Under the pieces are notes generated by a model. That model was given only the letters and a program-made list of their open reading frames with translations. It was not told the DNA's origin and made no database searches. This document shows positions 36,601-45,918 of a stretch of 64,000 bases of DNA, piece by piece. Numbering within the stretch: the first letter of the stretch is position 1; every line of letters begins with the position of its first letter. Both the position numbers and the translations under genes were made by a program. The stretch lies in NCBI RefSeq assembly GCF_002994045.1, contig NZ_MQUC01000003.1, positions 1,526,501-1,590,500 on the forward strand. Reading direction: 5' to 3'. This DNA is from Nonlabens agnitus (GTDB taxonomy: Bacteria > Bacteroidota > Bacteroidia > Flavobacteriales > Flavobacteriaceae).

Positions 36601-37473
36601 TTATTTACCAGCTTTAGCGTTCTCTTTTGCCTGCTCCATTCCTTTCTCTACCATATCAAAGAATTGATCTAGTTTAGGAAGTACGATGATTCTGGTGCGT
36701 CTGTTCTTTGCACGACCAGCAGCAGTGCTGTTGTCTGCAACAGGAACGTAGTAACTTCTACCAGCAGCAGTCATACGCTCTGGAGCCACGTCAAATTCAT
36801 TCTGTAAGATTCTGGTAACTGATGCTGCACGAGCGGCACTCAATGCCCAGTTGTCTTCAAACTTAGCAGTGCTGATGGATTGGTCGTCAGTATGACCTTC
36901 AATCATGATCTCAATCTCTGGCTTGTCGTTTACTACTTTGGCTACTTTTCCAAGTACATTTTTAGCAGCGCTGTTCACATTAGCACTACCGCTAGCAAAT
37001 AATAACTTGTCGCTGATGGAAACATATACCACACCTTTCTCTACATTGACACTGATGTCCTCATCATTAAGATTACCCAATGAGCTTTTCAGACTAGTTA
37101 CAAGAGCTAAGGTTACACTGTCTTTTCTAGTGATAGCATCGTTAAGAGTACGTATTTGTAGGTCTTTCTCACGTAGGCTTTCTAAAGACTTTTCTAGGTT
37201 TTCTGCTCCTTTCTTAGAAAGCGTGGTCAAGTTACCTGTGTTATCTATAAGGGATTGGTTGTTTGCACGTAGATCTGCAACTTGTGCGCGTAGAACAGAA
37301 AGTTCTGCTGCTGCAGCCTTCTCATCTGCAAGACAAGCGTTCAATTTCACAGTTGCAGAATCAAGCAATTCTTGATTGAGTCGTGCTTTTGCTTCTGCTG
37401 CTTCTAAATCTTTTTTTGAGGCACATGATACTGCCATTAATGCAGTAAGTGCTACTAGGGCTATTTTTTTCAT
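36601..37473 (-). CDS. OmpA-family lipoprotein with coiled coil
   Basis: A 290-residue protein. The signal peptide ends in lipobox MAVSC. A long coiled coil (about 22-130: KKDLEAAEAKARLNQELL and following heptads) connects to a C-terminal OmpA peptidoglycan-binding domain (about 150-270) with the diaminopimelate-site motif IEGHTDDQSIS and ALSAARAASVTRIL. It probably tethers the outer membrane to the cell wall. Single gene with its own terminator. Confidence 0.93.
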   Translation of the reverse strand: MKKIALVALTALMAVSCASKKDLEAAEAKARLNQELLDSATVKLNACLADEKAAAAELSVLRAQVADLRANNQSLIDNTGNLTTLSKKGAENLEKSLESLREKDLQIRTLNDAITRKDSVTLALVTSLKSSLGNLNDEDISVNVEKGVVYVSISDKLLFASGSANVNSAAKNVLGKVAKVVNDKPEIEIMIEGHTDDQSISTAKFEDNWALSAARAASVTRILQNEFDVAPERMTAAGRSYYVPVADNSTAAGRAKNRRTRIIVLPKLDQFFDMVEKGMEQAKENAKAGK

Positions 37474-37561
37474 GGGTATATTATATTTATTTAACTACCA
37501 AAAGTAAAAAGGTTGAGATATCCCAACGAACTGTTAACATAGAATTATAAGAAAGAATCAC

Positions 37562-38560
37562 CTACAAAAACTGTCTTTTACCTTTGAGGTAATAACTTAA
37601 TATAATGCTAGTTACACCTTTATTTTTAATTCCCAGCATTCCTGAGGTTTTCAATAGCTTACGTTTCTTTAAAAAGGAAGGAAGCAACTTGTAAAAACTG
37701 ATGTGTGCTTTTAAAACAGCATAGCTATGTTTTACTTTAAATTCCAGCAAAAACTTTACCGCTGCAACGCCGTCAAGTATCATTCTTGCCAGAATAATAA
37801 GCCAGAACACAGAGCGCCCGTCATTCTTTACTATGGTAAGCAGGCTGTTTCTAAAATTCAGAAATGTTTTCCTGGGATTCAGACTGTTTAGGGTTCCACC
37901 ACCTAAATGAAAGACCCTAGCATCTGGAAATACCTTGACCTTGTAATCCAGTCTTCTTAATCTCCAGCATAGATCTACTTCTTCTTGGTGCGCAAAATAT
38001 TGTTCGTCAAAACCGCCAGCTTCTATAAAGGCTTTTTTACGTACAAATAAAGCTGCACCGCTAGCCCAATCGATCTCGATTTGGCTATCATATTGTCCGT
38101 GATCCATTTCTAAATAGTCAAATACCCGACCGCGACAGTATGGATATCCCAATTGATCCAGAAAACCACCACTGGCACCAGCGTACTCAAAGCGATCTTG
38201 ATTTTTATAATCCAACAACGCTGGCTGAGCAGCTCCAAGACTGGCGTCGTTTTCAAATTCCTTCAAGATAGGTTGACACCATTGGTTAGTCACCGAGACG
38301 TCACTATTTAAAAGACAAAGAACATCTGCATCTATTTGAGGTATGACTTGATTGTAACCACCAGCATAGCCCAGGTTTTCATCATTGATGATCACCTCAA
38401 TATCCGGATAGTTCTCACGTAACCAGTGGACGCTATCATCTGTCGAGGCATTATCTGCAACAATAACTTGATGATTGGAGGAGCATTCTACCACTGTTGG
38501 GAGAAATTCTTTCAACAATGCTGATCCATTCCAGTTAAGTATGACGATGGCTAGTTTCAT
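37562..38560 (-). CDS. Glycosyltransferase family 2
   Basis: A 332-residue cytoplasmic GT-A glycosyltransferase. VILNWNGSALL at the start, ADNASTDDSV, CLLNSDV with the DxD-like metal site, the WASGAALFVRKKAF acceptor region and FAHQEEVDLCWRL with the catalytic acidic residues are typical of GT2 rhamnosyltransferase-like enzymes. A hydrophobic C-terminal part (about 235-265) may bind the membrane. It overlaps the HsdR_N-domain gene by 4 bp, a pairing seen in other Bacteroidota (recollection). Sugar and acceptor unknown. Confidence 0.9.
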   Translation of the reverse strand: MKLAIVILNWNGSALLKEFLPTVVECSSNHQVIVADNASTDDSVHWLRENYPDIEVIINDENLGYAGGYNQVIPQIDADVLCLLNSDVSVTNQWCQPILKEFENDASLGAAQPALLDYKNQDRFEYAGASGGFLDQLGYPYCRGRVFDYLEMDHGQYDSQIEIDWASGAALFVRKKAFIEAGGFDEQYFAHQEEVDLCWRLRRLDYKVKVFPDARVFHLGGGTLNSLNPRKTFLNFRNSLLTIVKNDGRSVFWLIILARMILDGVAAVKFLLEFKVKHSYAVLKAHISFYKLLPSFLKKRKLLKTSGMLGIKNKGVTSIILSYYLKGKRQFL

Positions 38561-39003
38561 AAACTATATTCTGGAAGATCTGGAATAAAATTATACCGCT
38601 GGTTATCATAGTCCATGGTGCAAAAGTAATGCTCCATACCATTGCTTACCATAAGGTAGGTAGACTTTACCGCTAGATTATATCGTGCAATCTGATCAAA
38701 AACGCTTTGATCGATAGTGATGCTAGGCGCCTTACACTCCACAATGATTTCAATGCTGGCGTCTGGCTTAAAAACAACAATGTCATATCGTTTTGAAGTA
38801 CCAGCAATGATCAATTGCTTTTCAACATTGATAAGGCTGATAGGTACCTGCTTATAGCTAATTAGCCACTGAATAATATGCTGGCGAACCCATTCTTCAG
38901 GTTGCAGCTGGACAAACTTTTTACGGATGGGATCAAAAATGAGACGCCCTTTTTCAGTATTTTTAACCCTGAAATTTGCAGGCGGCAATCGCAGTGCCTT
39001 CAT
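38557..39003 (-). CDS. Orphan HsdR N-terminal-like (HSDR_N_2) nuclease-fold protein
   Basis: A 148-residue protein matching the N-terminal nuclease-like domain of type I restriction subunits: FDPIRKKFVQLQPEEWVRQH, KRYDIVVFKPD with the catalytic Asp, and EIIVECKAPS giving the E-x-K. The PD-(D/E)xK residues Asp...Glu-x-Lys are therefore intact. No helicase, methylase or specificity gene adjoins. It is divergent from holA with only 33 bp between and overlaps the glycosyltransferase gene. A nucleic-acid role is inferred. Confidence 0.82.
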   Translation of the reverse strand: MKALRLPPANFRVKNTEKGRLIFDPIRKKFVQLQPEEWVRQHIIQWLISYKQVPISLINVEKQLIIAGTSKRYDIVVFKPDASIEIIVECKAPSITIDQSVFDQIARYNLAVKSTYLMVSNGMEHYFCTMDYDNQRYNFIPDLPEYSL

Positions 39004-39036
39004 ATAACAAAACTACAAAAAGCGCCACGGCTCTAG

Positions 39037-40044
39037 ATGAGTGATCTCAATAATATTCTTACCAGCATTAAGGCAAAAAAATATGCACCTGTGTATTTTC
39101 TCTATGGTGACGAACCCTACTTTATTGATCAGATAAGTGACGCGATCGAGAACTCTGTCCTTGATGAATCTGAAAGAGGTTTCAATCAAATGGTCTTGTA
39201 TGGTAAGGATGCCAAAGTGGATGAGATCATCGAGAGTGCCAAACGTTTTCCTATGATGGCACCTTATCAGGTGATCATTGTAAAAGAAGCCCAGCATTTG
39301 AGTTCAAAGCTAACTCAGATGGAAAGCTATATGGAGAACCCATCTGCCACCACGATCCTCGTGTTCAATTTTAAATACAAGAAACCTGACGGTCGCACTA
39401 AAGTCTTTAAAAACATCAAGAAAAATGGTGTCGTATTTGAAAGCAAAACCATTTATGACAATCAGATGCCTAACTGGATCAGCGGGCACCTCAAGGAAAT
39501 GGGATATTCCATCGAACCCAAAGCGACCCAAATGCTGGTGGAATTTATAGGCAATGATTTGAGCAGGATCAGCAATGAGCTGGAAAAACTCACTATCGTG
39601 CACGATAAAAGCCAGCCCATTACACCGCAAGCTATTGAAGAAAACATAGGTTTCTCAAAAGACTTCAACAACTTTGAGTTGCGCAAGGCTTTGGGAAATC
39701 GGGATACGGTAAAGGTGCATCGCATCATCAATTATTTTTCAGAGAATCCTAAGGACAATCCGATTGTGCTCACCACTGCGCAACTTCACAGCTTTTTTGT
39801 ACAGCTGCTCAAGGTGCACGCCTTAAAGGATCGGTCGCCAAAAAGTGTGGCTCGTGCAGCCGGAATCAATCCGTTTTTTGTGCAGGAACTGCTCGTGGCC
39901 GTGCGTAATTATCCCATGAAATATTGCAGTCGTGCGATCCAGATCATACGTGAGATGGACGTGAAGTCTAAAGGTGTAGGCGCCATACAAATGCCGCAAG
40001 CAGACTTACTGAAGGAAACCATGGTAAAAATCATGGCACCTTGA
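39037..40044 (+). CDS. holA: DNA polymerase III delta subunit
   Basis: The clamp-loader subunit that opens the sliding clamp. The 335 residues have normal HolA length. Signatures are APVYFLYGDEPYFIDQISDAIE at the N-terminus (about 18-39), LVFNFKYKKPDGRTKVFK and the C-terminal DxLLK-like ending QADLLKETMVKIM. The gene overlaps menA by 4 bp (TTGA). Confidence 0.93.
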   Translation: MSDLNNILTSIKAKKYAPVYFLYGDEPYFIDQISDAIENSVLDESERGFNQMVLYGKDAKVDEIIESAKRFPMMAPYQVIIVKEAQHLSSKLTQMESYMENPSATTILVFNFKYKKPDGRTKVFKNIKKNGVVFESKTIYDNQMPNWISGHLKEMGYSIEPKATQMLVEFIGNDLSRISNELEKLTIVHDKSQPITPQAIEENIGFSKDFNNFELRKALGNRDTVKVHRIINYFSENPKDNPIVLTTAQLHSFFVQLLKVHALKDRSPKSVARAAGINPFFVQELLVAVRNYPMKYCSRAIQIIREMDVKSKGVGAIQMPQADLLKETMVKIMAP

Positions 40045-41039
40045 AAAATAAAACCCAAGCCTGGATCAGTGCTGCCAGACCACGTACGTTGCCGTTGAGT
40101 ATTAGTGGCATTCTTGTGGGTAGTGCCTATGCTTATCTGGATATCGCTTTCGCGAAAGCGAGCTATAATGTGTTCGATGGACTATACAATCATATACCGG
40201 TCATTTATTTCAACTGGTGGATTCCTATTCTAGCCTTATTAACAACGCTAGGTTTCCAGATTCTATCCAATTTTGCCAATGACTATGGCGATGGAGTTAA
40301 GGGAACCGATAATGACGAGCGCATAGGTCCCATGAGAGCCATTCAAAGCGGCATCATCAAACCACCAGAAATGAAGCGTGTGATGATCATTACTTCTGTC
40401 CTCACTTTTTTATGTGCCGTTGCCTTGATTTATGTGAGCTTGGGATTGGAGCAACTTTTGATTTCTCTTTTCTTCTTAGTTCTTGGCATCGCGGCGATAT
40501 GGGCGGCTATAAAATACACCGTTGGCGATAATGCCTATGGCTATCGAGGCCTTGGAGATGTTTTTGTATTTATATTTTTTGGCCCGGTAAGCGTGATGGG
40601 TATTTACTTCTTGATTACTTCGGTTCTGGATTGGAGTTTTATCCTACCATCGTTTACAATCGGGTTATTGAGTGTTGCGGTACTTAATCTGAACAACATG
40701 CGAGATATTGAAAGTGATAAGAAATCTGGAAAGAATACCATTCCCGTAAAGTTGGGACTGGAAAAATCAAAGAGGTTGCATTTCGCTTACCTTATAATAG
40801 CTTTCGTCTCCTTGATGCTGTTTCTATGGATACAGTTTATTAAATCGGGCAGTTTAGAACTATCCGTATCGTATGTGCTGTTCTTACCTATACTGGCTTT
40901 CATACCACTACTAAAACATCTGTTGACCGTTAGGAGCATAGCTTCTTCCATACTTCTGGATCCCGAATTGAAAAAAGTAGCCTTGTCTACATTTCTTCTG
41001 GCCCTTCTATCCATTGTAAGCGTTATAGTTGTTAGCTAA
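40041..41039 (+). CDS. menA: 1,4-dihydroxy-2-naphthoate polyprenyltransferase
   Basis: Attaches the isoprenoid chain to DHNA, making demethylmenaquinone at the inner membrane. A 332-residue UbiA-fold protein with about nine membrane helices. The Asp-rich prenyl-binding motif is NFANDYGDGVKGTDND, and the second is NMRDIESDKKSGKNTIPVKLG. It starts with TTG in a TTGA overlap with holA. The palindrome at 40145-40160 is read as DIAFAKASYN in the loop after the first membrane helix. Confidence 0.95.
   Translation: MKNKTQAWISAARPRTLPLSISGILVGSAYAYLDIAFAKASYNVFDGLYNHIPVIYFNWWIPILALLTTLGFQILSNFANDYGDGVKGTDNDERIGPMRAIQSGIIKPPEMKRVMIITSVLTFLCAVALIYVSLGLEQLLISLFFLVLGIAAIWAAIKYTVGDNAYGYRGLGDVFVFIFFGPVSVMGIYFLITSVLDWSFILPSFTIGLLSVAVLNLNNMRDIESDKKSGKNTIPVKLGLEKSKRLHFAYLIIAFVSLMLFLWIQFIKSGSLELSVSYVLFLPILAFIPLLKHLLTVRSIASSILLDPELKKVALSTFLLALLSIVSVIVVS
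40145..40160. repeat. Palindrome CGCTTTCGCGAAAGCG, perfect copy (in menA)
   Basis: Perfect copy read as AFAKA in an extramembrane loop of MenA. Confidence 0.95.
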
Positions 41040-41204
41040 CGTATTGGAAATCAAATTTAAATAGGTTGTTAAGGCTTTTTTATCACTGGGAAACTTCAAA
41101 TATTAACACTTGATATTTGAGTCTAGCGAGAGTTTTGACCTATATTTAAAGAGCTCAAATGTTCTACTATTCTACAAAACTACGCTTCTAAAATTCTAAA
41201 AATT

Positions 41205-41402
41205 ATGGCACGAGCGATGTTTGAATACACTCTAATCATACTCGAAAAGGTAAGTTTTGATTCCACGTTATTCTGTAAGGAACTCCACAAAGCTCTGGAT
41301 CGATTGCTTCCATTCGAAATTCAAGAATTAAATATCTGGCTTAAAAAACTATACGTGATGCAGCCAGAATTGAAGGTATGCTTACCACCGCATGCGACCT
41401 AG
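41205..41402 (+). CDS. Small helical protein (65 residues), probably conserved in Flavobacteriaceae
   Basis: Starts MARAMFEYTLIILEKVSFD and continues with LFCKELHKALDRLLPFEIQEL. Both segments look like amphipathic helices, and I believe similar proteins occur across Flavobacteriaceae, but this is recollection. No signal peptide. It stands alone in the 388-bp stretch between menA and oxyR. The isolated setting and compact length suggest a genuine gene of unknown function. Confidence 0.65.
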   Translation: MARAMFEYTLIILEKVSFDSTLFCKELHKALDRLLPFEIQELNIWLKKLYVMQPELKVCLPPHAT

Positions 41403-41427
41403 CTTTTTCTAAGCTATAGTTCTCAGA

Positions 41428-42366
41428 TTATCTTTTAGCTATCGGGCTTATAATCTGTACGTTGCTAAAGGCAATTGCGCCTTTTACCACACCAGCAATC
41501 ACGCCTTGAAGAGCCTCAATGATCTGCATTTTAAGTTCTGATTTATGATAAATCAAGCTCACTTCTCTAGCAGGAGATGGTTCTTCAAAGTATCTAAGGT
41601 TTTGTTTCTTAATGGATGAGAGATCTAAAGTATTTAAATAAGGCAGTAAAGTCATGCCTAGACCTTCATCAGATAACTTGATCATCGTTTCAAAACTACC
41701 GCTCTCCAGCGTGAATTTATCGTCGTCATTCTTTTTGGAGCTGCGGCACAGGTTCAGCACATTATCTTTAAAACAGTGACCATCTTCTAACAATAGCAAT
41801 TCATCAATATTGATGTCTTCTACTTTTATTTTTTTGTTGTCTTGTCCAGAATTTTTTGGATCGTAACAAACAAAAGGCTCGTAATAAAGGACACGTTCCT
41901 TGATCATTTCATTTTCCAGTGGCGTGGCGGCAATAGCCGCGTCTATAGAACCCTCCAACAATCCATTGATCATATTATCAGTGGTCAATTCTTCAATGCG
42001 CAAGCGTACTTTAGGGTAGCGATTTACAAAGTTCATCAAGAACATAGGTAATAATGTAGGCATCACCGTTGGGATTACTCCTATTTTAAAATCTCCACCT
42101 ATAAATCCTTTTTCTTGATCGACAATGTCCTGAATGCGATCACTTTCATTGACAATGTTATGTGCCTGTTGGACAATCTTCTTACCAGTTTCGGTTAGTT
42201 CAATGGGTTTTTTAGTACGGTCAAAAATCTGCACGTCTAACTCATCTTCCAGCTTCTGGATTTGCATGCTTAAGGTAGGTTGTGTCACAAACACCTTATT
42301 GGCCGCCTTGGTGAAATTTTGGTATTGGGCTACGGCAAGGACATATTTGAGCTGTGTGATGGTCAT
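41428..42366 (-). CDS. oxyR: LysR-family peroxide regulator OxyR
   Basis: A 312-residue LysR protein. The N-terminal helix-turn-helix is MTITQLKYVLAVAQYQNFT to about residue 65. The redox cysteines are Cys198 and Cys207 in GHCFKDNVLNLC, nine positions apart as in E. coli OxyR (Cys199/Cys208), so disulfide-based peroxide sensing is expected. Divergent from tpx with 156 bp between, the usual setting of a regulator and target. A minus-strand TAATTTTG (42389-42382) lies 15 bp before the start. Confidence 0.95.
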   Translation of the reverse strand: MTITQLKYVLAVAQYQNFTKAANKVFVTQPTLSMQIQKLEDELDVQIFDRTKKPIELTETGKKIVQQAHNIVNESDRIQDIVDQEKGFIGGDFKIGVIPTVMPTLLPMFLMNFVNRYPKVRLRIEELTTDNMINGLLEGSIDAAIAATPLENEMIKERVLYYEPFVCYDPKNSGQDNKKIKVEDINIDELLLLEDGHCFKDNVLNLCRSSKKNDDDKFTLESGSFETMIKLSDEGLGMTLLPYLNTLDLSSIKKQNLRYFEEPSPAREVSLIYHKSELKMQIIEALQGVIAGVVKGAIAFSNVQIISPIAKR

Positions 42367-42381
42367 TATAGATATTTTCTA

Positions 42382-42389
42382 CAAAATTA
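42382..42389 (-). promoter_or_regulatory. Promoter -7 box of oxyR
   Basis: The minus strand reads TAATTTTG, matching TAnnTTTG. Confidence 0.45.
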
Positions 42390-42522
42390 AAACAATGTAT
42401 TTACTTACTCTATGGCTATGTGAGTCATTTCTTATAATTCTTTCCTTTGTTATTTAACATTTTACCAACTTAAAGCACTTCTACCATGGGTAATTTAGTG
42501 CAAACTGAAAAAACCAAACCAG

Positions 42523-43023
42523 ATGGCAACGATTACATTAAGCGGTAATGAAATACACACTGTAGGTTCACTTCCCGAAGTAGGATCACAAGCTCCAGAT
42601 TTTGAATTACTAAAGGATGACCTTTCTACCACAACTCTAGCCGATTTTAAAGGCAGTCGTGTGGTGTTCAATATTTTCCCAAGTATTGATACAGACGTTT
42701 GCGCCACATCAGTGCGCAACTTCAATAAACGTGCGACAGATTTAGAAAATACAAAAGTGGTGAGTGTTTCTAGGGATACACCTTTCGCACTCAAGAGATT
42801 TACTAAGGACGAAGACACTAACAATGTCATGAATTTGAGTGACATTAGAACAGGAGAATTTGGTGAGAGCTATGGCTTGACCATTGTCGATGGGCCTTTT
42901 GAAGGTTTCCATTCCAGAGCGGTGGTTGTGGTTGATGAAAATGGAAAAGTCATTTACAATCAACAAGTTCCAGAAATAGGTCAAGAACCTGATTACCTTG
43001 AAGCGCTAAAATCCCTGCTATAA
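42523..43023 (+). CDS. tpx: Thiol peroxidase (Tpx), one-cysteine variant
   Basis: A 166-residue atypical peroxiredoxin that reduces peroxides. The peroxidatic Cys60 lies in PSIDTDVCATSVR with the usual Pro, Thr and Arg framework. The resolving Cys, which Tpx proteins carry in the PFAxxRFC segment, is Thr94 here (PFALKRFT), and no other Cys exists in the protein. It must therefore resolve through another thiol, or use a partner. Divergent from oxyR. The following dgkA TTG begins immediately after the stop. Confidence 0.93.
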   Translation: MATITLSGNEIHTVGSLPEVGSQAPDFELLKDDLSTTTLADFKGSRVVFNIFPSIDTDVCATSVRNFNKRATDLENTKVVSVSRDTPFALKRFTKDEDTNNVMNLSDIRTGEFGESYGLTIVDGPFEGFHSRAVVVVDENGKVIYNQQVPEIGQEPDYLEALKSLL

Positions 43024-43413
43024 TTGGGGTTTAAACAATTTGTAAAAGGAAGATTAAAGGGTTGTGTCTATGCTTTTAACGGCGCCGCAACCCTTATTAA
43101 AACAGAACCTAGCATACAGGTTCAAATATTTCTGTCCATTATAGTAACCGCGATGGGCTTCTACTTCCAGATCACGACAACCCAATGGATGTTCCAGTGC
43201 TTTGCGATAGGATTAGTACTCACTGCCGAAGGTATCAACAGTGCCATTGAGGCCGTAGCAGATTTTATACATCCAGATTTTCACGTCAAAATAGGCCACA
43301 TTAAAGATATTGCCGCTGGTGCCGTGTTCTTTGCAGCAGTTATTGCCATCATCATTGGTCTCATCATCTACATTCCCTATTTTCAAGATTTGATGCAACC
43401 TTTATTTGCATAA
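43024..43413 (+). CDS. dgkA: Diacylglycerol/undecaprenol kinase family protein
   Basis: A 129-residue inner-membrane kinase with three membrane helices (about 40-52, 58-75, 98-122). The catalytic core LTAEGINSAIEAVADFI and KDIAAGAVFFAA are DgkA motifs. In many bacteria it phosphorylates undecaprenol for cell-wall recycling. It uses TTG directly after the tpx stop, so the two genes share a transcript. Confidence 0.92.
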   Translation: MGFKQFVKGRLKGCVYAFNGAATLIKTEPSIQVQIFLSIIVTAMGFYFQITTTQWMFQCFAIGLVLTAEGINSAIEAVADFIHPDFHVKIGHIKDIAAGAVFFAAVIAIIIGLIIYIPYFQDLMQPLFA

Positions 43414-43452
43414 ACAACTAGTTACTGCCTTAAAGAAACCATACAATATTGC

Positions 43453-43460
43453 TATTTTTG
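43453..43460 (+). promoter_or_regulatory. Promoter -7 box of ftsK
   Basis: TATTTTTG fits TAnnTTTG, 16 bp before the ATG. Confidence 0.5.
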
Positions 43461-43476
43461 CTCGTTCACTATTGAT

Positions 43477-45918
43477 ATGGCCCGCAAAAAATCAACTACT
43501 AAAAAGAAAGCCACAGGCAAGACCAATTCCCTATCCATGCCGTCCTTTAAACTATCTCGTTTACAGGAAGTTATTGTAGGTTTTTTTCTCATTGCTCTAG
43601 GTATCGTCTTTTTACTATCGTTCACCTCATTCCTACTTACCTGGCGCAGCGATCAAAGCATTTTGGGACGACTCACAGAACGTGAACTGGAAGCTCAAAA
43701 CTGGCTCAGCAAACTTGGTGCATGGTTGGGCAACGTTTTCGTTTATGACGGGTTCGGTATTGCGGCTTTTTCCATCGCCATTCTACTCATTATTACAGGA
43801 ACTTACTTATTTGCAGCAAAGCGTGGAGCGTTTTCGCTTTCGCGAAAGCGAATTTCCCTTCTATGGATTTGGGGTCTGCCGCTCATGCTGTGGCTGTCCG
43901 TATTTTTTGGGTTTTTCCACCAGAGCATACCATTATTGGGCGGTATGGTGGGCATGGAACTTAACGACTTCATGCAAGATTACATTGGTTTGATAGGAAC
44001 CATTATTGTCATGGCGTTTCTCGCACTTATTTATCTCACCTTGAGATTGGGCGTCACTCCAGAGAAAATAAGCAGCTACTTCAAACGTAAATCGGCTCAG
44101 GTTAAAGAAGGATTTGATCCATTGGAAAATATTGAAGCGACTGACGAGGAAACCGATTGGAAAACCAATACCATTGAAGGCCAAACGATAGGCGATGACA
44201 ATGTCGATCTTACCGAGATCACAATCACTGAAGACGATGAAGAAGAAATTCCAGAACCTGTCCTAAAAACCGAACCCATTAGTCCTATTATTACTTCTAT
44301 TCCAGCCACCGGCGACGGTGATGACATAGGCATGGACATAGAGCAAACGGTCGATGAAGAAGAAGTGTTTGACAATAAGGCGTCGAAGTTGGTGCAGGAT
44401 TTTGGCGAATTTGATCCGACCCTAGAATTAAGCAACTACCAGTTCCCGCCTATTGATCTTTTAAAGGATTATACTAAAGGTAAAACCATCACCATCAACG
44501 AGCAAGAACTGCAAGCGAACAAAGATCGCATCGTGGACACGCTCAAGAATTACAAAATAGGCATTGCCAAAATCACAGCTACTGTTGGACCTACGGTAAC
44601 TCTATATGAAATTGTACCAGAGGCTGGTGTGCGTATCTCTAAAATCAAGAATCTAGAGGACGATATCGCTTTATCACTTGCGGCACTTGGAATTAGAATC
44701 ATCGCTCCTATTCCTGGTAAAGGTACCATAGGTATTGAGGTGCCTAATCAAAACCCTTCTATTGTATCCATGCGATCTGTGATTGCATCGCCCAAGTTCC
44801 AAAATGCAGAAATGGCGCTGCCTATTGCTTTTGGAAAGACCATCAGCAACGAGACCTTTGTCGTGGATCTTGCCAAAATGCCTCACCTACTCATGGCTGG
44901 TGCTACAGGTCAAGGTAAATCGGTAGGATTGAATGCGGTGCTGACCTCACTACTATACTCAAAACACCCAGCCGAAGTCAAATTCGTACTGGTAGATCCC
45001 AAAAAAGTAGAATTAACGCTCTTCAATAAAATCGAGCGTCATTATCTCGCAAAACTTCCAGACAGCGAGGAAGCTATCATTACTGACAATTCCAAAGTTA
45101 TCAATACGCTCAACAGCCTGTGTATTGAAATGGACCAGCGTTATGACATCTTGAAAGAGGCCATGTGCCGTAACATTAAGGAGTATAATGCAAAGTTTAA
45201 GGCTAGAAAACTGAACCCAGCAAATGGACACAAGTTCCTACCTTATATAGTATTGGTAGTGGACGAGTTTGCAGACCTGATCATGACCGCTGGTAAAGAG
45301 GTAGAAACACCCATCGCGAGATTGGCACAACTGGCTCGAGCCATCGGGATTCACTTGATTATTGCAACGCAGCGACCATCGGTTAATGTGATAACTGGTA
45401 TGATCAAGGCAAACTTCCCAGCGCGTGTGTCATTTAGGGTACAACAAAAAGTCGATTCCAGGACCATTCTGGACAGTGGTGGCGCAGATCAATTGATAGG
45501 TCGTGGTGACATGTTGTACACTTCTGGAAATGAGATCATCCGTATTCAATGTGCCTTTGTAGACACGCCAGAAGTGGAGAAAATCACAGATTTTATAGGC
45601 TCACAAAAGGCTTACCCAGACGCTCATCTCCTACCAGAATACGTGGGCGAGGAAGGTGGCACAAGTCTTGATATTAGTATAGAAGAGCGTGATGCTAAGT
45701 TCAAGGAAGCCGCTGAAATTATCGTGGTAGCACAACAAGGCAGCGCCTCATTATTGCAACGCAAGTTAAAACTGGGCTACAATCGTGCCGGTAGAATTAT
45801 TGACCAACTGGAGGCCGCTGGAATCGTAGGTGGTTTTGAAGGTAGTAAAGCCCGTCAGGTGCTCATTCCAGACTTAGCGTCGCTAGAAGTATTTTTAAAT
45901 GCAGAAAAGCAGAATTAA
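43477..45918 (+). CDS. ftsK: DNA translocase FtsK
   Basis: An 813-residue septal DNA pump. Four membrane helices (about 30-195), an acidic linker (about 210-310), the alpha/beta motor with Walker A GATGQGKS and Walker B LVVDEFADLI, and the gamma winged helix (about 740-805: SLLQRKLKLGYNRAGRIIDQ). The palindrome at 43835-43850 is read in a different frame, as SLSRKRIS, in a short loop between membrane helices. The next gene, lolA, starts one base after the stop. Confidence 0.97.
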   Translation: MARKKSTTKKKATGKTNSLSMPSFKLSRLQEVIVGFFLIALGIVFLLSFTSFLLTWRSDQSILGRLTERELEAQNWLSKLGAWLGNVFVYDGFGIAAFSIAILLIITGTYLFAAKRGAFSLSRKRISLLWIWGLPLMLWLSVFFGFFHQSIPLLGGMVGMELNDFMQDYIGLIGTIIVMAFLALIYLTLRLGVTPEKISSYFKRKSAQVKEGFDPLENIEATDEETDWKTNTIEGQTIGDDNVDLTEITITEDDEEEIPEPVLKTEPISPIITSIPATGDGDDIGMDIEQTVDEEEVFDNKASKLVQDFGEFDPTLELSNYQFPPIDLLKDYTKGKTITINEQELQANKDRIVDTLKNYKIGIAKITATVGPTVTLYEIVPEAGVRISKIKNLEDDIALSLAALGIRIIAPIPGKGTIGIEVPNQNPSIVSMRSVIASPKFQNAEMALPIAFGKTISNETFVVDLAKMPHLLMAGATGQGKSVGLNAVLTSLLYSKHPAEVKFVLVDPKKVELTLFNKIERHYLAKLPDSEEAIITDNSKVINTLNSLCIEMDQRYDILKEAMCRNIKEYNAKFKARKLNPANGHKFLPYIVLVVDEFADLIMTAGKEVETPIARLAQLARAIGIHLIIATQRPSVNVITGMIKANFPARVSFRVQQKVDSRTILDSGGADQLIGRGDMLYTSGNEIIRIQCAFVDTPEVEKITDFIGSQKAYPDAHLLPEYVGEEGGTSLDISIEERDAKFKEAAEIIVVAQQGSASLLQRKLKLGYNRAGRIIDQLEAAGIVGGFEGSKARQVLIPDLASLEVFLNAEKQN
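43835..43850. repeat. Palindrome CGCTTTCGCGAAAGCG, perfect copy (in ftsK)
   Basis: Perfect copy in a reading frame giving LSRKR instead of AFAKA. Confidence 0.95.
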
